A stretch of 5,836 nt of DNA, taken from positions 1-5,836 of the forward strand of contig JAIXXU010000150.1 in NCBI GenBank assembly GCA_027490595.1, given 5' to 3'. Both the position numbers and the translations under genes were made by a program. Positions 1 through 5,836 of the stretch are shown one piece after another. Each line of letters begins with the position of its first letter. Positions within the stretch are counted from its first letter, which is position 1. This DNA comes from Pseudomonadota bacterium. Lineage in GTDB: Bacteria > Bdellovibrionota_B > Oligoflexia > Silvanigrellales > Silvanigrellaceae. Below the pieces are notes generated by a model. It was not told the origin of the DNA. It was given only the letters and a program-made list of their open reading frames with translations, and made no database searches.

Positions 1-406
1 AATTTGAAAGAACAAAAACAATATCAGTTAAAATTATTAAATAAATTGGGATATACTTAGTCAAAAAAATTAAAACAACAGGTTTTTGACCATGAATCTT
101 TCGTCTATTTAACTTAAAAACCAATGTACATCTAACCAAAAAAGATGGTATGGCAAGCAAAATGCCCGTTAAAAAAGAAAGCAAAAGCCAGCAAAAGGAA
201 ACAAAAATACACTTCCATGTAAAAAATTCACCCATGGAAAAATGAAGAGTACCTTGTAGACCATAATGACTATCAAATAAGACAAAAAAGAATACTAGTG
301 AGCAGCACGCCCAAAATAAACCATGATAAAGAAGAAGAGTTTTAAACGATGACCCCGACTCAGGAACAGGGGATATTCCACTTTTGGAAATAAAAAAATA
401 AGACAT
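1..406 (-). CDS. Divergent hypothetical membrane protein, 5' part only
   Basis: Reading from an ATG at 406-404 toward the left edge, the frame stays open for 135 codons and leaves the window without a stop, so only the N-terminal part is seen. That much open frame in AT-rich DNA is unlikely by chance. The product is very hydrophobic, with likely membrane spans at about residues 24-44, 66-90 and 110-133. A basic patch (RRK, residues 101-103) between spans 2 and 3 suggests a cytoplasmic loop. The first 20 residues are polar and do not look like a cleaved signal peptide. Upstream on the same strand a purine-rich AAGGAAAGAG (complement of 415-424) sits about 8 bases from the ATG as a plausible ribosome-binding site. 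I recognise no family. A caution is that antisense of A-rich DNA naturally reads as Phe/Leu-rich, which can mimic membrane segments. The gene diverges from rpsU and is probably unrelated to the operon. Confidence 0.62.
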   Translation of the reverse strand, partial: MSYFFISKSGISPVPESGSSFKTLLLYHGLFWACCSLVFFFVLFDSHYGLQGTLHFSMGEFFTWKCIFVSFCWLLLSFLTGILLAIPSFLVRCTLVFKLNRRKIHGQKPVVLIFLTKYIPIYLIILTDIVFVLSN

Positions 407-443
407 ATTGCCAACTCTTTCCTTAAAGCTCAGGAGAATACTC

Positions 444-471
444 TTGACCTTTTGCTAACATCCGCTATAAA
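444..471 (+). promoter_or_regulatory. Probable sigma70-type promoter of the rpsU operon
   Basis: A TTGACC box at 444-449 and a TATAAA box at 466-471 are separated by 16 bases and differ from the TTGACA/TATAAT consensus by one base each. Transcription would start near 478, giving a leader of about 90 bases before rpsU. It is the best-scoring promoter by eye in the intergenic region and points at rpsU. One arm of an inverted repeat (454-462) lies in the spacer. The assignment is inferred from sequence alone. Confidence 0.55.
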
Positions 472-525
472 CGTTGCTGTCGCTAAATTGTAGTCCAAAA
501 TGGACGCAGTAACGATGTTAGCGGA
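454..525. repeat. Inverted repeat straddling the rpsU promoter and leader
   Basis: GCTAACATC at 454-462 is a perfect 9-base inverse of GATGTTAGC at 514-522. The neighbouring TCCGCT (461-466) is likewise inverse to AGCGGA (520-525). The left arm sits between the -35 and -10 boxes and the right arm in the leader, with arm centres about 60 bases apart. The arms could be paired operator half-sites at DNA level. If transcription begins upstream of 454 they could instead form the outer stem of a leader RNA. Which of these applies cannot be told from the sequence. Confidence 0.5.
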
Positions 526-530
526 TTTTT
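472..530 (+). promoter_or_regulatory. Possible structured leader RNA of rpsU
   Basis: Three complementary pairs lie in this stretch. CGTTGCTG (472-479) can pair with CAGTAACG (507-514) through one G-U wobble. CGCTAA (481-486) can pair with TTAGCG (518-523). GTCCA (493-497) and TGGAC (501-505) form a perfect 5-base stem with an AAA loop. The first two pairings interleave, so they are either alternative folds or an H-type pseudoknot holding the small hairpin. A T-run at 526-530 follows the second stem, as in an attenuator, though it is short. Ribosomal protein genes are often controlled by leader structures that bind their own product. No known S21 leader family is recognised here. If transcription starts near 478, most of the first arm would be lost. 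Confidence 0.4.
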
Positions 531-549
531 AGGAGTCCGTATAAGTGGG

Positions 550-559
550 AAGGAGGTGA
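550..559 (+). promoter_or_regulatory. Very strong Shine-Dalgarno of rpsU
   Basis: AAGGAGGTGA complements the canonical 16S rRNA anti-Shine-Dalgarno over its full length and ends 7 bases before the rpsU ATG at 567. It fixes the S21 start. The site contrasts sharply with the weak dnaG site, fitting a ribosomal protein that must greatly outnumber primase. An ATG-TGA start-stop pair (560-565) lies between this site and the true start. Confidence 0.85.
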
Positions 560-566
560 ATGTGAC

Positions 567-764
567 ATGCCAGTGGTTAAGGTTAAAGAAGGCGAAACCT
601 TCGAAAGCGCTATGCGTCGCTTTAAAAAGCAATGCGAAAAGGCAGGAATCCTTTCCGAGGTCCGCAAACGTGAGCATTACGAAAAACCTTCCGTAAAGCT
701 AAAAAGGAAGAAGATGGCTGCTCGTAAAAGAGCCCTCAAGAAGCAAAAGAAGCTTCTCGTATAA
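567..764 (+). CDS. rpsU: 30S ribosomal protein S21
   Basis: This 65-residue, strongly basic protein is the small-subunit protein bS21, which binds near the 3' end of 16S rRNA and helps mRNA initiation. The N-terminus MPVVKVKEG and the core [20 protein letters not shown] (residues 17-36), then HYEKPS, are the family signature. The C-terminal tail is a run of Lys/Arg-rich residues, as usual. The length fits the short S21 type (E. coli has 71 residues). The start is set by a perfect Shine-Dalgarno 7 bases upstream. It is the first gene of the rpsU-dnaG-rpoD operon, followed 15 bases after its stop by a terminator hairpin that should uncouple its level from dnaG. The codon and base composition is less AT-rich than in the downstream genes, as expected for a highly expressed, conserved gene. 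The assignment is secure. Confidence 0.97.
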   Translation: MPVVKVKEGETFESAMRRFKKQCEKAGILSEVRKREHYEKPSVKLKRKKMAARKRALKKQKKLLV

Positions 765-779
765 AAAGCCAACCATACT

Positions 780-808
780 GGTCGCAATTCACTTGCGGCC
801 TTTTTTTT
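780..808 (+). terminator. Intrinsic terminator (attenuator) between rpsU and dnaG
   Basis: GGTCGCAA (780-787) pairs with TTGCGGCC (793-800) over 8 base pairs with one G-U wobble. The loop is TTCAC, and eight T residues follow immediately (801-808). This is a textbook rho-independent terminator. In E. coli a terminator at the same place lets only part of transcription reach dnaG and rpoD, and the same role is inferred here, since no convincing dnaG promoter is seen downstream. Confidence 0.9.
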
Positions 809-878
809 CTGTACTTTTTTCCACAAGAAGAGTAACTTACATCCTCTCTTTATACTCTGTTTTTTGTTGGAAATTTAC

Positions 879-3800
879 ATGATCATTTCAAAAAGCTCAC
901 TGCAGCGATTGGTACAAACCATTGGCTTGCCTGAACATATGAAACGATTCTTGATCCTCAAACGCTCAGGAAACAACTGGCTTGGCGTTTGCCCGTTTCA
1001 CCAAGACTCCACACCAAGTCTTTACGTGTATTCAGACCACTATCACTGCTTTGCCTGCAAGGCTCATGGCAATATTATTGATTACGAAATTCATCGCTTA
1101 GGCATCAGTTTTAAAGAATGTGTCGAGAAACTCGCTGCTCATTACAGTATTCAGCTAGAATACGATAACAATCAAATTGATAGCTCGCGAAGCAAAATCT
1201 TGTCGGCGCAGCGAAACCTACTCGACTTTTTCTCCAACCTTCAAAAAGCCTGTTCCGAGAACTGGAAACGCCTGAATGAAAGATCAGCCTTCCCACTAGT
1301 CCAGGCTTTGCAAGAGCATTTCCCATTTATAGGTTTGTGCCAAAAAAACACGCTGAAAGAAATCTACCAAAAAGCATCTAATCCAAATAATCTTCTTGAA
1401 AACGTATTTTTTTCGCACAAAGAATTTGAAACCGCTTTTAAGTTAGGCAATCTTCCTGAAGCTTGTTTCACGTTGCCTGTATTTCGATCTCAAGGTGACA
1501 TTCAAGGCTTATGTTTTTTTCCTTGTGAAAACAAAGAATCTACCCTTGAAAATTTTGAAGGGGTTTTACCTTGGGTGGTTTCAGCGTCACAAAAAACAGC
1601 CCTATTACTCAATTGGCGAGAAGGAAAATCACAATATCCTCAATGTCGTCATATAGTTTTTACAAATACTTTGTCTGATGGCGTTCTTCTAAAAAAATTA
1701 GGGGTACCCATCGTAGGAGTCGCCTTTACACCCCTTGATCAGTATGCAGAAAAAGTCTTAAGCAAGAGCTTTCATCATATTACACTAGTACAAAGCCACC
1801 ATAATGATGGCAAAGCCTATCTTTGGAAAACTTTTTTGCAGACACTGTCATACCAACAAATAAAACTTGATATCCTTACAATTCCAGACAACAATAATCA
1901 AAAGCAGCAATTTTTTCAGAACTGGACTGAAGAAAAGCTGAAACAATGGCTTTTAACTGCTGAAAAAATACCACTCAAAGTTACTGAAATCTTTATTCAG
2001 TCTATTCCACTGGAAAAAAACAGACTTCAAAATTTTACGCAAAAAATATTACCTATCATTAAAGCTATCCCAGAAAAAACAAAACGAGAATCTATTTTAA
2101 AAGATATTTCAAAACGTTTTTTTAACAATACAGATCTATCAATTCAAAAAATATCTCCTCATATAGAACTTGAAGAAAAATATATAAAAAATAATGAAAA
2201 TGATAAAAACTCAATTCTTCCTTACGTTGACATTATGTCCAGAGCCGCTGATTTTTATCACCATTGTTTAACACAAAATGCTGAATCTTCAAAGGCTTTA
2301 TCGTATTTAAATGAACGGGGTATAGAAGCAAATCAAATTAAAAAATGGAAACTTGGATACTGCTCATCTAAACATCTTTTAAGTAAAAAAGCACAACTAG
2401 GGGTGGTCCCTTTCCAAGACTTAAACCGCTTAGGCCTTGTCAAAGCGAGCAAAAAAAACAATAGTTATTATGATTTTTTTAGCAATCGAATCATAATTCC
2501 CATTGAAAATCATCAGGGAAAAACAGTGGCTTTAGCCGGTCGTACTCTTGATAAAGTTCAAACAAAAGGCGATTTTTACAATCCAAAATATATCAACTCT
2601 CCAGAATCTGAAATTTTTTCCAAATCTAAAATTTTATATCATTATCACCAGGCCTCTGAAGCTATCATTAAACAAGGATTTGTTATTGTTGTTGAGGGGT
2701 ATATGGACTGCATAAGCCTAGTAAATGCAGGAATAAAAAATGTAGTGGCTGTGATGGGAACAGCATTGACGTCATTCCATCTTGATGAACTTTCAAAACT
2801 AACTTCTCGCATAGTTTTATGCTTTGACTCCGATGCCGCAGGGCAATCTGCAGCTCGACGTTCTTTTGCTGCAAGCTGTAAGTTTCACCAACTAAGCCTT
2901 GAATGCCTTACCTTATCCGAATTTAAAGACCCAGACGAGTTCATTAAGAATCTTGGCGCGGAAGCATTCCTTCAAATGGCGAAAGATTCTAACAAATATC
3001 TTTTTGAGACCATTTTTTTGTGGACTCGATTACAAAGCCCAGACGATCAAGAATTCACCAAACAGATACATGAAATTCTAGAACCCCTGTTTGACGCTCA
3101 ATCACCGAATGATAAACTTTGGAATAATATTAAAGATAACTTAAAGCAAAACTATGAACTGAATTTAAGTGACTTTCATTACACCTATATTCAAACCGTA
3201 GGGAATATAAAAACACAGCAACAACAAAAAATTCTAACAAATCAAGAGACCACTTATTATTCTCAATGGTCTATAAAAAATACATCCGAGATAAAATTAC
3301 TCATGTCTTTGTTATTTTGTTCCTTAGAAACAATACCCAAAAGACTTCGCCATGTATTGCTTGGAGAAATGGGGGCTGACAAAAATGATGAAACTATTTG
3401 TGCTCAAGCTATTGAGGAACAGTTTAGCGAACAAGGATTTCAAATATTTCTTGAAATTTCTGCATGGTTAATAGATAATCCTTTATTAAGTTTGGTACAA
3501 ATTTCTGAAGAGGAGCTTCCAGACTTGTCAGAAGGCCTCTCTATTTTACTAGCTTTCGCGACAACCCGGGTAAAAACTTTAATCAAATATCAACTGCAGG
3601 AATTATTAAAAGAAGGGTTGTCACATCAAATTTCCATGATAGTATTTGAGGATATTTGGCATTTAAAGAATTCAGGTTTTTTAAAATTTTTGCTAAGAAA
3701 TATTAAGTTGGCGCGGGATGCTGGAGTTCTTTCAAATTATTTTGCCGAAGAACTCTTGAAACTTGAGCTCGATCACATTGACCATAAACTGCGAATTTTC

Positions 3801-3896
3801 TCTAGCCTTCACTTTGATAATGAGGTAGATGCAGTTTTTCGGTTTTATGTGGGAGAACGTACACGACGCGTTCAACAGTTCGGCGTACATGATTGA
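879..3896 (+). CDS. dnaG: DNA primase with tandem cores, the first degenerate
   Basis: Primase makes the RNA primers for DNA replication and is recruited by the DnaB helicase. At 1005 residues it is far longer than usual (E. coli 581). Order: CHC2 zinc finger, residues 1-100, ligands C38, H41, C57, C60; degenerate primase core about 112-425; AT-rich linker about 426-453; intact core about 454-767; C-terminal region 768-1005, probably the helicase-binding domain (from about 804). The intact core has EGYMD (E606, D610), DSD (D650, D652), DPD (D684, D686), the AGR motif (553-555) and NSPE (573-576). These acids lie 339-341 residues later than their E. coli equivalents as I recall them (E265, D269, D309, D311, D345, D347), while the zinc ligands are almost colinear. 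One duplicated core therefore accounts for the inserted length. ATG 879 is preferred: GGAA at 869-872 is a weak but correctly spaced ribosome-binding site, while a TTG at 864 would add five non-conserved residues. The terminator upstream and weak site suggest low expression. The stop is 19 bases before rpoD. Confidence 0.96.
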   Translation: MIISKSSLQRLVQTIGLPEHMKRFLILKRSGNNWLGVCPFHQDSTPSLYVYSDHYHCFACKAHGNIIDYEIHRLGISFKECVEKLAAHYSIQLEYDNNQIDSSRSKILSAQRNLLDFFSNLQKACSENWKRLNERSAFPLVQALQEHFPFIGLCQKNTLKEIYQKASNPNNLLENVFFSHKEFETAFKLGNLPEACFTLPVFRSQGDIQGLCFFPCENKESTLENFEGVLPWVVSASQKTALLLNWREGKSQYPQCRHIVFTNTLSDGVLLKKLGVPIVGVAFTPLDQYAEKVLSKSFHHITLVQSHHNDGKAYLWKTFLQTLSYQQIKLDILTIPDNNNQKQQFFQNWTEEKLKQWLLTAEKIPLKVTEIFIQSIPLEKNRLQNFTQKILPIIKAIPEKTKRESILKDISKRFFNNTDLSIQKISPHIELEEKYIKNNENDKNSILPYVDIMSRAADFYHHCLTQNAESSKALSYLNERGIEANQIKKWKLGYCSSKHLLSKKAQLGVVPFQDLNRLGLVKASKKNNSYYDFFSNRIIIPIENHQGKTVALAGRTLDKVQTKGDFYNPKYINSPESEIFSKSKILYHYHQASEAIIKQGFVIVVEGYMDCISLVNAGIKNVVAVMGTALTSFHLDELSKLTSRIVLCFDSDAAGQSAARRSFAASCKFHQLSLECLTLSEFKDPDEFIKNLGAEAFLQMAKDSNKYLFETIFLWTRLQSPDDQEFTKQIHEILEPLFDAQSPNDKLWNNIKDNLKQNYELNLSDFHYTYIQTVGNIKTQQQQKILTNQETTYYSQWSIKNTSEIKLLMSLLFCSLETIPKRLRHVLLGEMGADKNDETICAQAIEEQFSEQGFQIFLEISAWLIDNPLLSLVQISEEELPDLSEGLSILLAFATTRVKTLIKYQLQELLKEGLSHQISMIVFEDIWHLKNSGFLKFLLRNIKLARDAGVLSNYFAEELLKLELDHIDHKLRIFSSLHFDNEVDAVFRFYVGERTRRVQQFGVHD
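1212..2153 (+). other. Degenerate (pseudo-catalytic) primase core in DnaG
   Basis: Residues 112-425 of DnaG align with the active core at an offset of 341-344 residues. The match begins at DFF (116-118) against DFY (458-460). [13 protein letters not shown] (199-211) matches [13 protein letters not shown] (540-552). [18 protein letters not shown] (258-275) matches [18 protein letters not shown] (601-618) without gaps. [20 protein letters not shown] (300-319) matches [20 protein letters not shown] (644-663). KLDILT (329-334) matches SLECLT (673-678). The helical segment after the Toprim, including FTQKILPII (386-394), also resembles its partner. The catalytic Glu becomes N263, the DSD acids become S306 and H308, and the DPD motif becomes NQK. 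Only D267 of the metal-site acids remains. Fold retention with loss of catalysis is inferred. A role as structural spacer, template-binding surface or pseudo-subunit is possible but unproven. Confidence 0.82.
2238..3179 (+). other. Intact catalytic primase core in DnaG
   Basis: Residues 454-767 form the working RNA-polymerase core of this primase. The N-terminal subdomain runs from AADFYHHCL (456-464) through the RG and KLGY motifs (480-494) and NRIIIPI (536-542) to [11 protein letters not shown] (570-580). The Toprim follows, with E606, D610, D650, D652, D684 and D686 in family order and spacing. A helical subdomain follows to about 767. All metal-binding acids expected of the DnaG family are present, so this copy is expected to do all primer synthesis. 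Confidence 0.9.
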
Positions 3897-3900
3897 CTTT

Positions 3901-3907
3901 GGGAGAG
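3901..3907 (+). promoter_or_regulatory. Shine-Dalgarno of rpoD
   Basis: GGGAGAG ends 8 bases before the ATG at 3916 and begins 5 bases after the dnaG stop. It supports the long form of RpoD rather than a start inside the low-complexity region. The 19-base gap suggests cotranscription with dnaG. No convincing separate rpoD promoter was found in the 3' end of dnaG. Confidence 0.75.
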
Positions 3908-3915
3908 ACTTACAA

Positions 3916-4908
3916 ATGGCTAGTACAGGTTCAAAAAAAACAAATGCGCCCCAACCTAAAACCGCATCAATAACAAAAGATGACGCTCCTAGCAAAGAAA
4001 ACAAAACGTCTAAACCATCAGCAGAGTCACTAGAGAAGGCCTCTACAAAAACAAAAGCAAGCCCAAGCTCAACCACAAAGAATAACTCAGCAAAGAAACA
4101 AACGGCTGCAAAACCAGATATGAAACCGGAAGCATCTAAGCCGACCTCTGCACCAGCGAAAAAAGCCAGCCCTGTGCCTCAAGATGTTTTAGATAAAAAA
4201 AACATAGTAAGTGCCAGCAATACTGCAAGGCCTAAAAGCGAGAATACGGCCAAAAAGCAAAAAAATGATGCCAAAAAAGTTCAAGATAGCAAAAGCTTAT
4301 CTGTAAAAGATCCTGACAAAGAAACAAAAAATCTTAAGTCTAACGCACAAAAAACCTCAAAGAATTCTGAAACGAAATTACCAAATAAGAGTTCAACAAA
4401 AAATAATGCTAAAGAAATAAATTCTGCAGCCTCTGTGAAACCAAAAGAAAACAAAGCTTTGCCTGCTGACTCCAAAACAAAACATCCTACAAAAGCTGCC
4501 AACAGTTCCACAAAAACCAAAGCCGCATCCAAAACCGGCGGCACTTCTTCACAATCTGTCGTCAATCAAACCGCTGAGAGCATCAAACAAACAGCATCTA
4601 GAACAAAGGCATTGGATAAAACAAAATCATCAAGCGCTACTTCTGACAAGAAAATATCAGAAAAGCCCATGTCTAAAGATAACAAGTCTAAAAAAACTGA
4701 GTCAAAAGGATTTGAGGACGACATCATCCAAGAAGATATTTCTATGGATGAAGAAGGAGATGAGTTTCCTGGCGATGAAGAAGAAGAAATCATTGGAGAT
4801 CTCGAATTAGAAGATCCTGCAAGCTTGACAGATGACGACTTTCTTGGCGGAGAAGATTTTGGTGGAGAAGCTATTGCCGGACAGGAGGAAGAAGATCTAG
4901 ATGTCCAA
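3916..4908 (+). other. Basic then acidic low-complexity N-terminal extension of RpoD
   Basis: Residues 1-265 contain about 58 Lys but only 2 Arg, about 45 Ser, no Phe, Tyr, Trp or Cys, and one His. The composition resembles histone H1 tails. Residues 266-331 then carry about 30 Asp/Glu and no Lys or Arg. The two parts are opposite in charge, so they could fold back on each other, and the basic part could bind DNA or RNA. Lys/Ala-rich N-terminal extensions also occur in the actinobacterial primary sigma factors (HrdB and SigA types), so this may be convergent. Function here is unknown. Confidence 0.85.
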
Positions 4909-5836
4909 GGTCGTAGCAATGACCCTGTTCGCGTCTATCTCAGAAAAATGGGCCAAGTTGCCCTACTTTCACGCGATGGTGAAGTTGAAATTGCAAAAAA
5001 AATTGAAAATGAAGAAAATAAACTCTTGCAGCATCTTGTTCTTCTTCGCATTGGTTTAGTTCACATCTGTGATGTTGGACAAAAATTTCTTGATGGAATT
5101 ATCAAAGCAAAAAATCTCGTAAAAGGTTTTGATGACGAACAGGATCAGGCAACCGATGAAGGTCAAACACAAAAAGTTCGCGTTCTTGTTGAAAATTTCT
5201 TAAAACTAGCAAAACAGGTTCTTGAAATTGAAGATCGTGTTGGGCTCACAGGTCTAAGTAAATTATCCACGCATGAAAAAGAACTTCTTCAAGACTCACG
5301 TTCTCAAATGTTTGAAATCATAAAAGAAATAAACATTAACAGACGTATCATACAACAAATCGTTACTGAACTTGATACCCACGCCCGATCTGTTTCCGAC
5401 TATGCAAAGGAACTCAACAGAATCCGGATAAAATCAAAACTAGATGAGAAAAAACTTCAAACTATTTTTCAAAACAGCACGTCCCGCCCCATTGAAGTAA
5501 ATTTTTTATCTGAGCGTGAATGGGAAAATCTAAAAAATGCTTACCAATCAGCTCACCATGGAATCACATCGAGCGAAATTGCTTGTTTCCTTTCTAGAGA
5601 ACAAATTCCCATTAAATTTCAGGTAATTAATAGCGCCAATCGATTTGCAGAAGATGCCAAACGAGAACTTATTGAAGCAAATCTTAGACTTGTTGTTTCT
5701 ATTGCTAAAAAATATATGAACCGTGGGCTACAATTCTTGGATCTTATTCAAGAAGGAAACATAGGTCTCATGAAAGCTGTAGAAAAATTCGAGTACCGAA
5801 GAGGCTATAAATTTAGTACCTATGCAACTTGGTGGA
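3916..5836 (+). CDS. rpoD: Primary sigma factor RpoD, C-terminus cut by window edge
   Basis: The housekeeping sigma70 directs RNA polymerase to most promoters. Some 640 codons are open to the right edge, ending inside region 2.3. Residues 1-265 are Lys/Ser/Ala/Thr-rich low complexity, 266-331 are an acidic tract, and region 1.2 begins at [12 protein letters not shown] (335-346) and continues through [10 protein letters not shown] mostly helical non-conserved region spans about 366-575. Region 2.1 includes [20 protein letters not shown] (581-600). Regions 2.2-2.3 include [20 protein letters not shown] and [10 protein letters not shown], whose two Trp (639-640) are the promoter-melting pair. 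These correspond to E. coli W433/W434, so the N-terminal part is about 200 residues longer than in E. coli. The non-conserved region marks a group 1 sigma. No classical region 1.1 is recognisable. Regions 2.4, 3 and 4 lie outside the window. Translation starts at ATG 3916, with a good ribosome-binding site. Confidence 0.96.
   Translation, partial: MASTGSKKTNAPQPKTASITKDDAPSKENKTSKPSAESLEKASTKTKASPSSTTKNNSAKKQTAAKPDMKPEASKPTSAPAKKASPVPQDVLDKKNIVSASNTARPKSENTAKKQKNDAKKVQDSKSLSVKDPDKETKNLKSNAQKTSKNSETKLPNKSSTKNNAKEINSAASVKPKENKALPADSKTKHPTKAANSSTKTKAASKTGGTSSQSVVNQTAESIKQTASRTKALDKTKSSSATSDKKISEKPMSKDNKSKKTESKGFEDDIIQEDISMDEEGDEFPGDEEEEIIGDLELEDPASLTDDDFLGGEDFGGEAIAGQEEEDLDVQGRSNDPVRVYLRKMGQVALLSRDGEVEIAKKIENEENKLLQHLVLLRIGLVHICDVGQKFLDGIIKAKNLVKGFDDEQDQATDEGQTQKVRVLVENFLKLAKQVLEIEDRVGLTGLSKLSTHEKELLQDSRSQMFEIIKEININRRIIQQIVTELDTHARSVSDYAKELNRIRIKSKLDEKKLQTIFQNSTSRPIEVNFLSEREWENLKNAYQSAHHGITSSEIACFLSREQIPIKFQVINSANRFAEDAKRELIEANLRLVVSIAKKYMNRGLQFLDLIQEGNIGLMKAVEKFEYRRGYKFSTYATWW

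Noticed and set aside
1..60. Plus-strand frame open for 19 codons ending in TAG at 58-60, as if the tail of an upstream gene
   Set aside because: It is too short to be significant and is fully covered by the longer minus-strand membrane protein frame.
483..677. Minus-strand frame overlapping rpsU
   Set aside because: It is antisense to the secure rpsU gene and its leader, with no recognisable product.
864..878. TTG start adding five residues to DnaG
   Set aside because: The added residues are not family-like, and ATG 879 has a correctly spaced GGAA upstream.
809..878. Promoter for dnaG using TATACT at 851-856
   Set aside because: The -10 match is fair, but no acceptable -35 lies 15-19 bases upstream. 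dnaG can be served by readthrough of the terminator.
1212..2240. Intein or unrelated inserted domain between zinc finger and active core
   Set aside because: No Cys/Ser start with a terminal His-Asn and following nucleophile is seen. The segment aligns with the primase core itself, so duplication is the better explanation.
2683..2874. Minus-strand frame inside the active Toprim of dnaG
   Set aside because: It is antisense to highly conserved catalytic sequence and is a shadow.
2899..3081. Plus-strand overlapping frame inside dnaG
   Set aside because: It lies within the conserved core and has no recognisable product.
3640..3900. Internal promoter for rpoD in the 3' end of dnaG (for example TTGACC at 3778-3783)
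   Set aside because: No -10 box with adequate match is found at the proper spacing.
3933..3940. Run of eight A close to the rpoD start, also 2451-2458 in dnaG, as programmed slippage sites
   Set aside because: The reading frames continue correctly without any shift, and A-runs are common in this AT-rich DNA.
3732..4919. Three minus-strand frames opposite the dnaG end and the rpoD N-terminus, Ser/Leu/Phe-rich
   Set aside because: They are mirror products of the Lys- and Glu-rich sense coding sequence. They lack family features, and the sense frame has a good start site and continues into sigma regions 1.2 and 2.

Overview
The window carries the classic bacterial macromolecular-synthesis operon, rpsU (ribosomal protein S21), dnaG (primase), rpoD (primary sigma factor), all on the + strand. 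A partial divergent gene for a probable membrane protein lies at the left edge. DNA is AT-rich. The S21 sequence, the gene order and the RpoD region 1.2 and 2 motifs suit a low-GC proteobacterium of the broad delta/Bdellovibrionota type. This is inference from general resemblance, and no closer placement is supported.

Layout: 1-406 is the 5' part of a minus-strand membrane protein gene that runs off the left edge. 407-566 is the divergent intergenic region, with a sigma70-like promoter, inverted repeats that could form a structured rpsU leader, and a very strong Shine-Dalgarno. rpsU is at 567-764, followed by an intrinsic terminator at 780-808, as in the well-studied enterobacterial operon, where a terminator between rpsU and dnaG keeps primase low. 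dnaG is at 879-3896. rpoD starts 19 bases later at 3916 and is cut by the right edge after region 2.3.

Two of the three operon genes have unusual architecture. DnaG is 1005 residues instead of about 580-660. It has the normal N-terminal CHC2 zinc finger and C-terminal region, but between them two primase cores in tandem. The second (about residues 454-767) keeps every Toprim catalytic acid. The first (about 112-425) aligns with it over its whole length but has lost all but one of those acids. This is an in-frame internal duplication giving a catalytic/pseudo-catalytic tandem primase, and it is the main discovery candidate here.

RpoD lacks a recognisable region 1.1. In its place are about 265 residues of Lys/Ser/Ala/Thr-rich, aromatic-free, histone-H1-like sequence, then a 66-residue purely acidic tract, before an ordinary region 1.2.

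The genes supply translation initiation (S21), replication priming (DnaG) and housekeeping transcription (RpoD). Tuning visible in the sequence is at the rpsU leader, the rpsU-dnaG terminator, and the contrast between a strong rpsU ribosome-binding site and a weak dnaG one.
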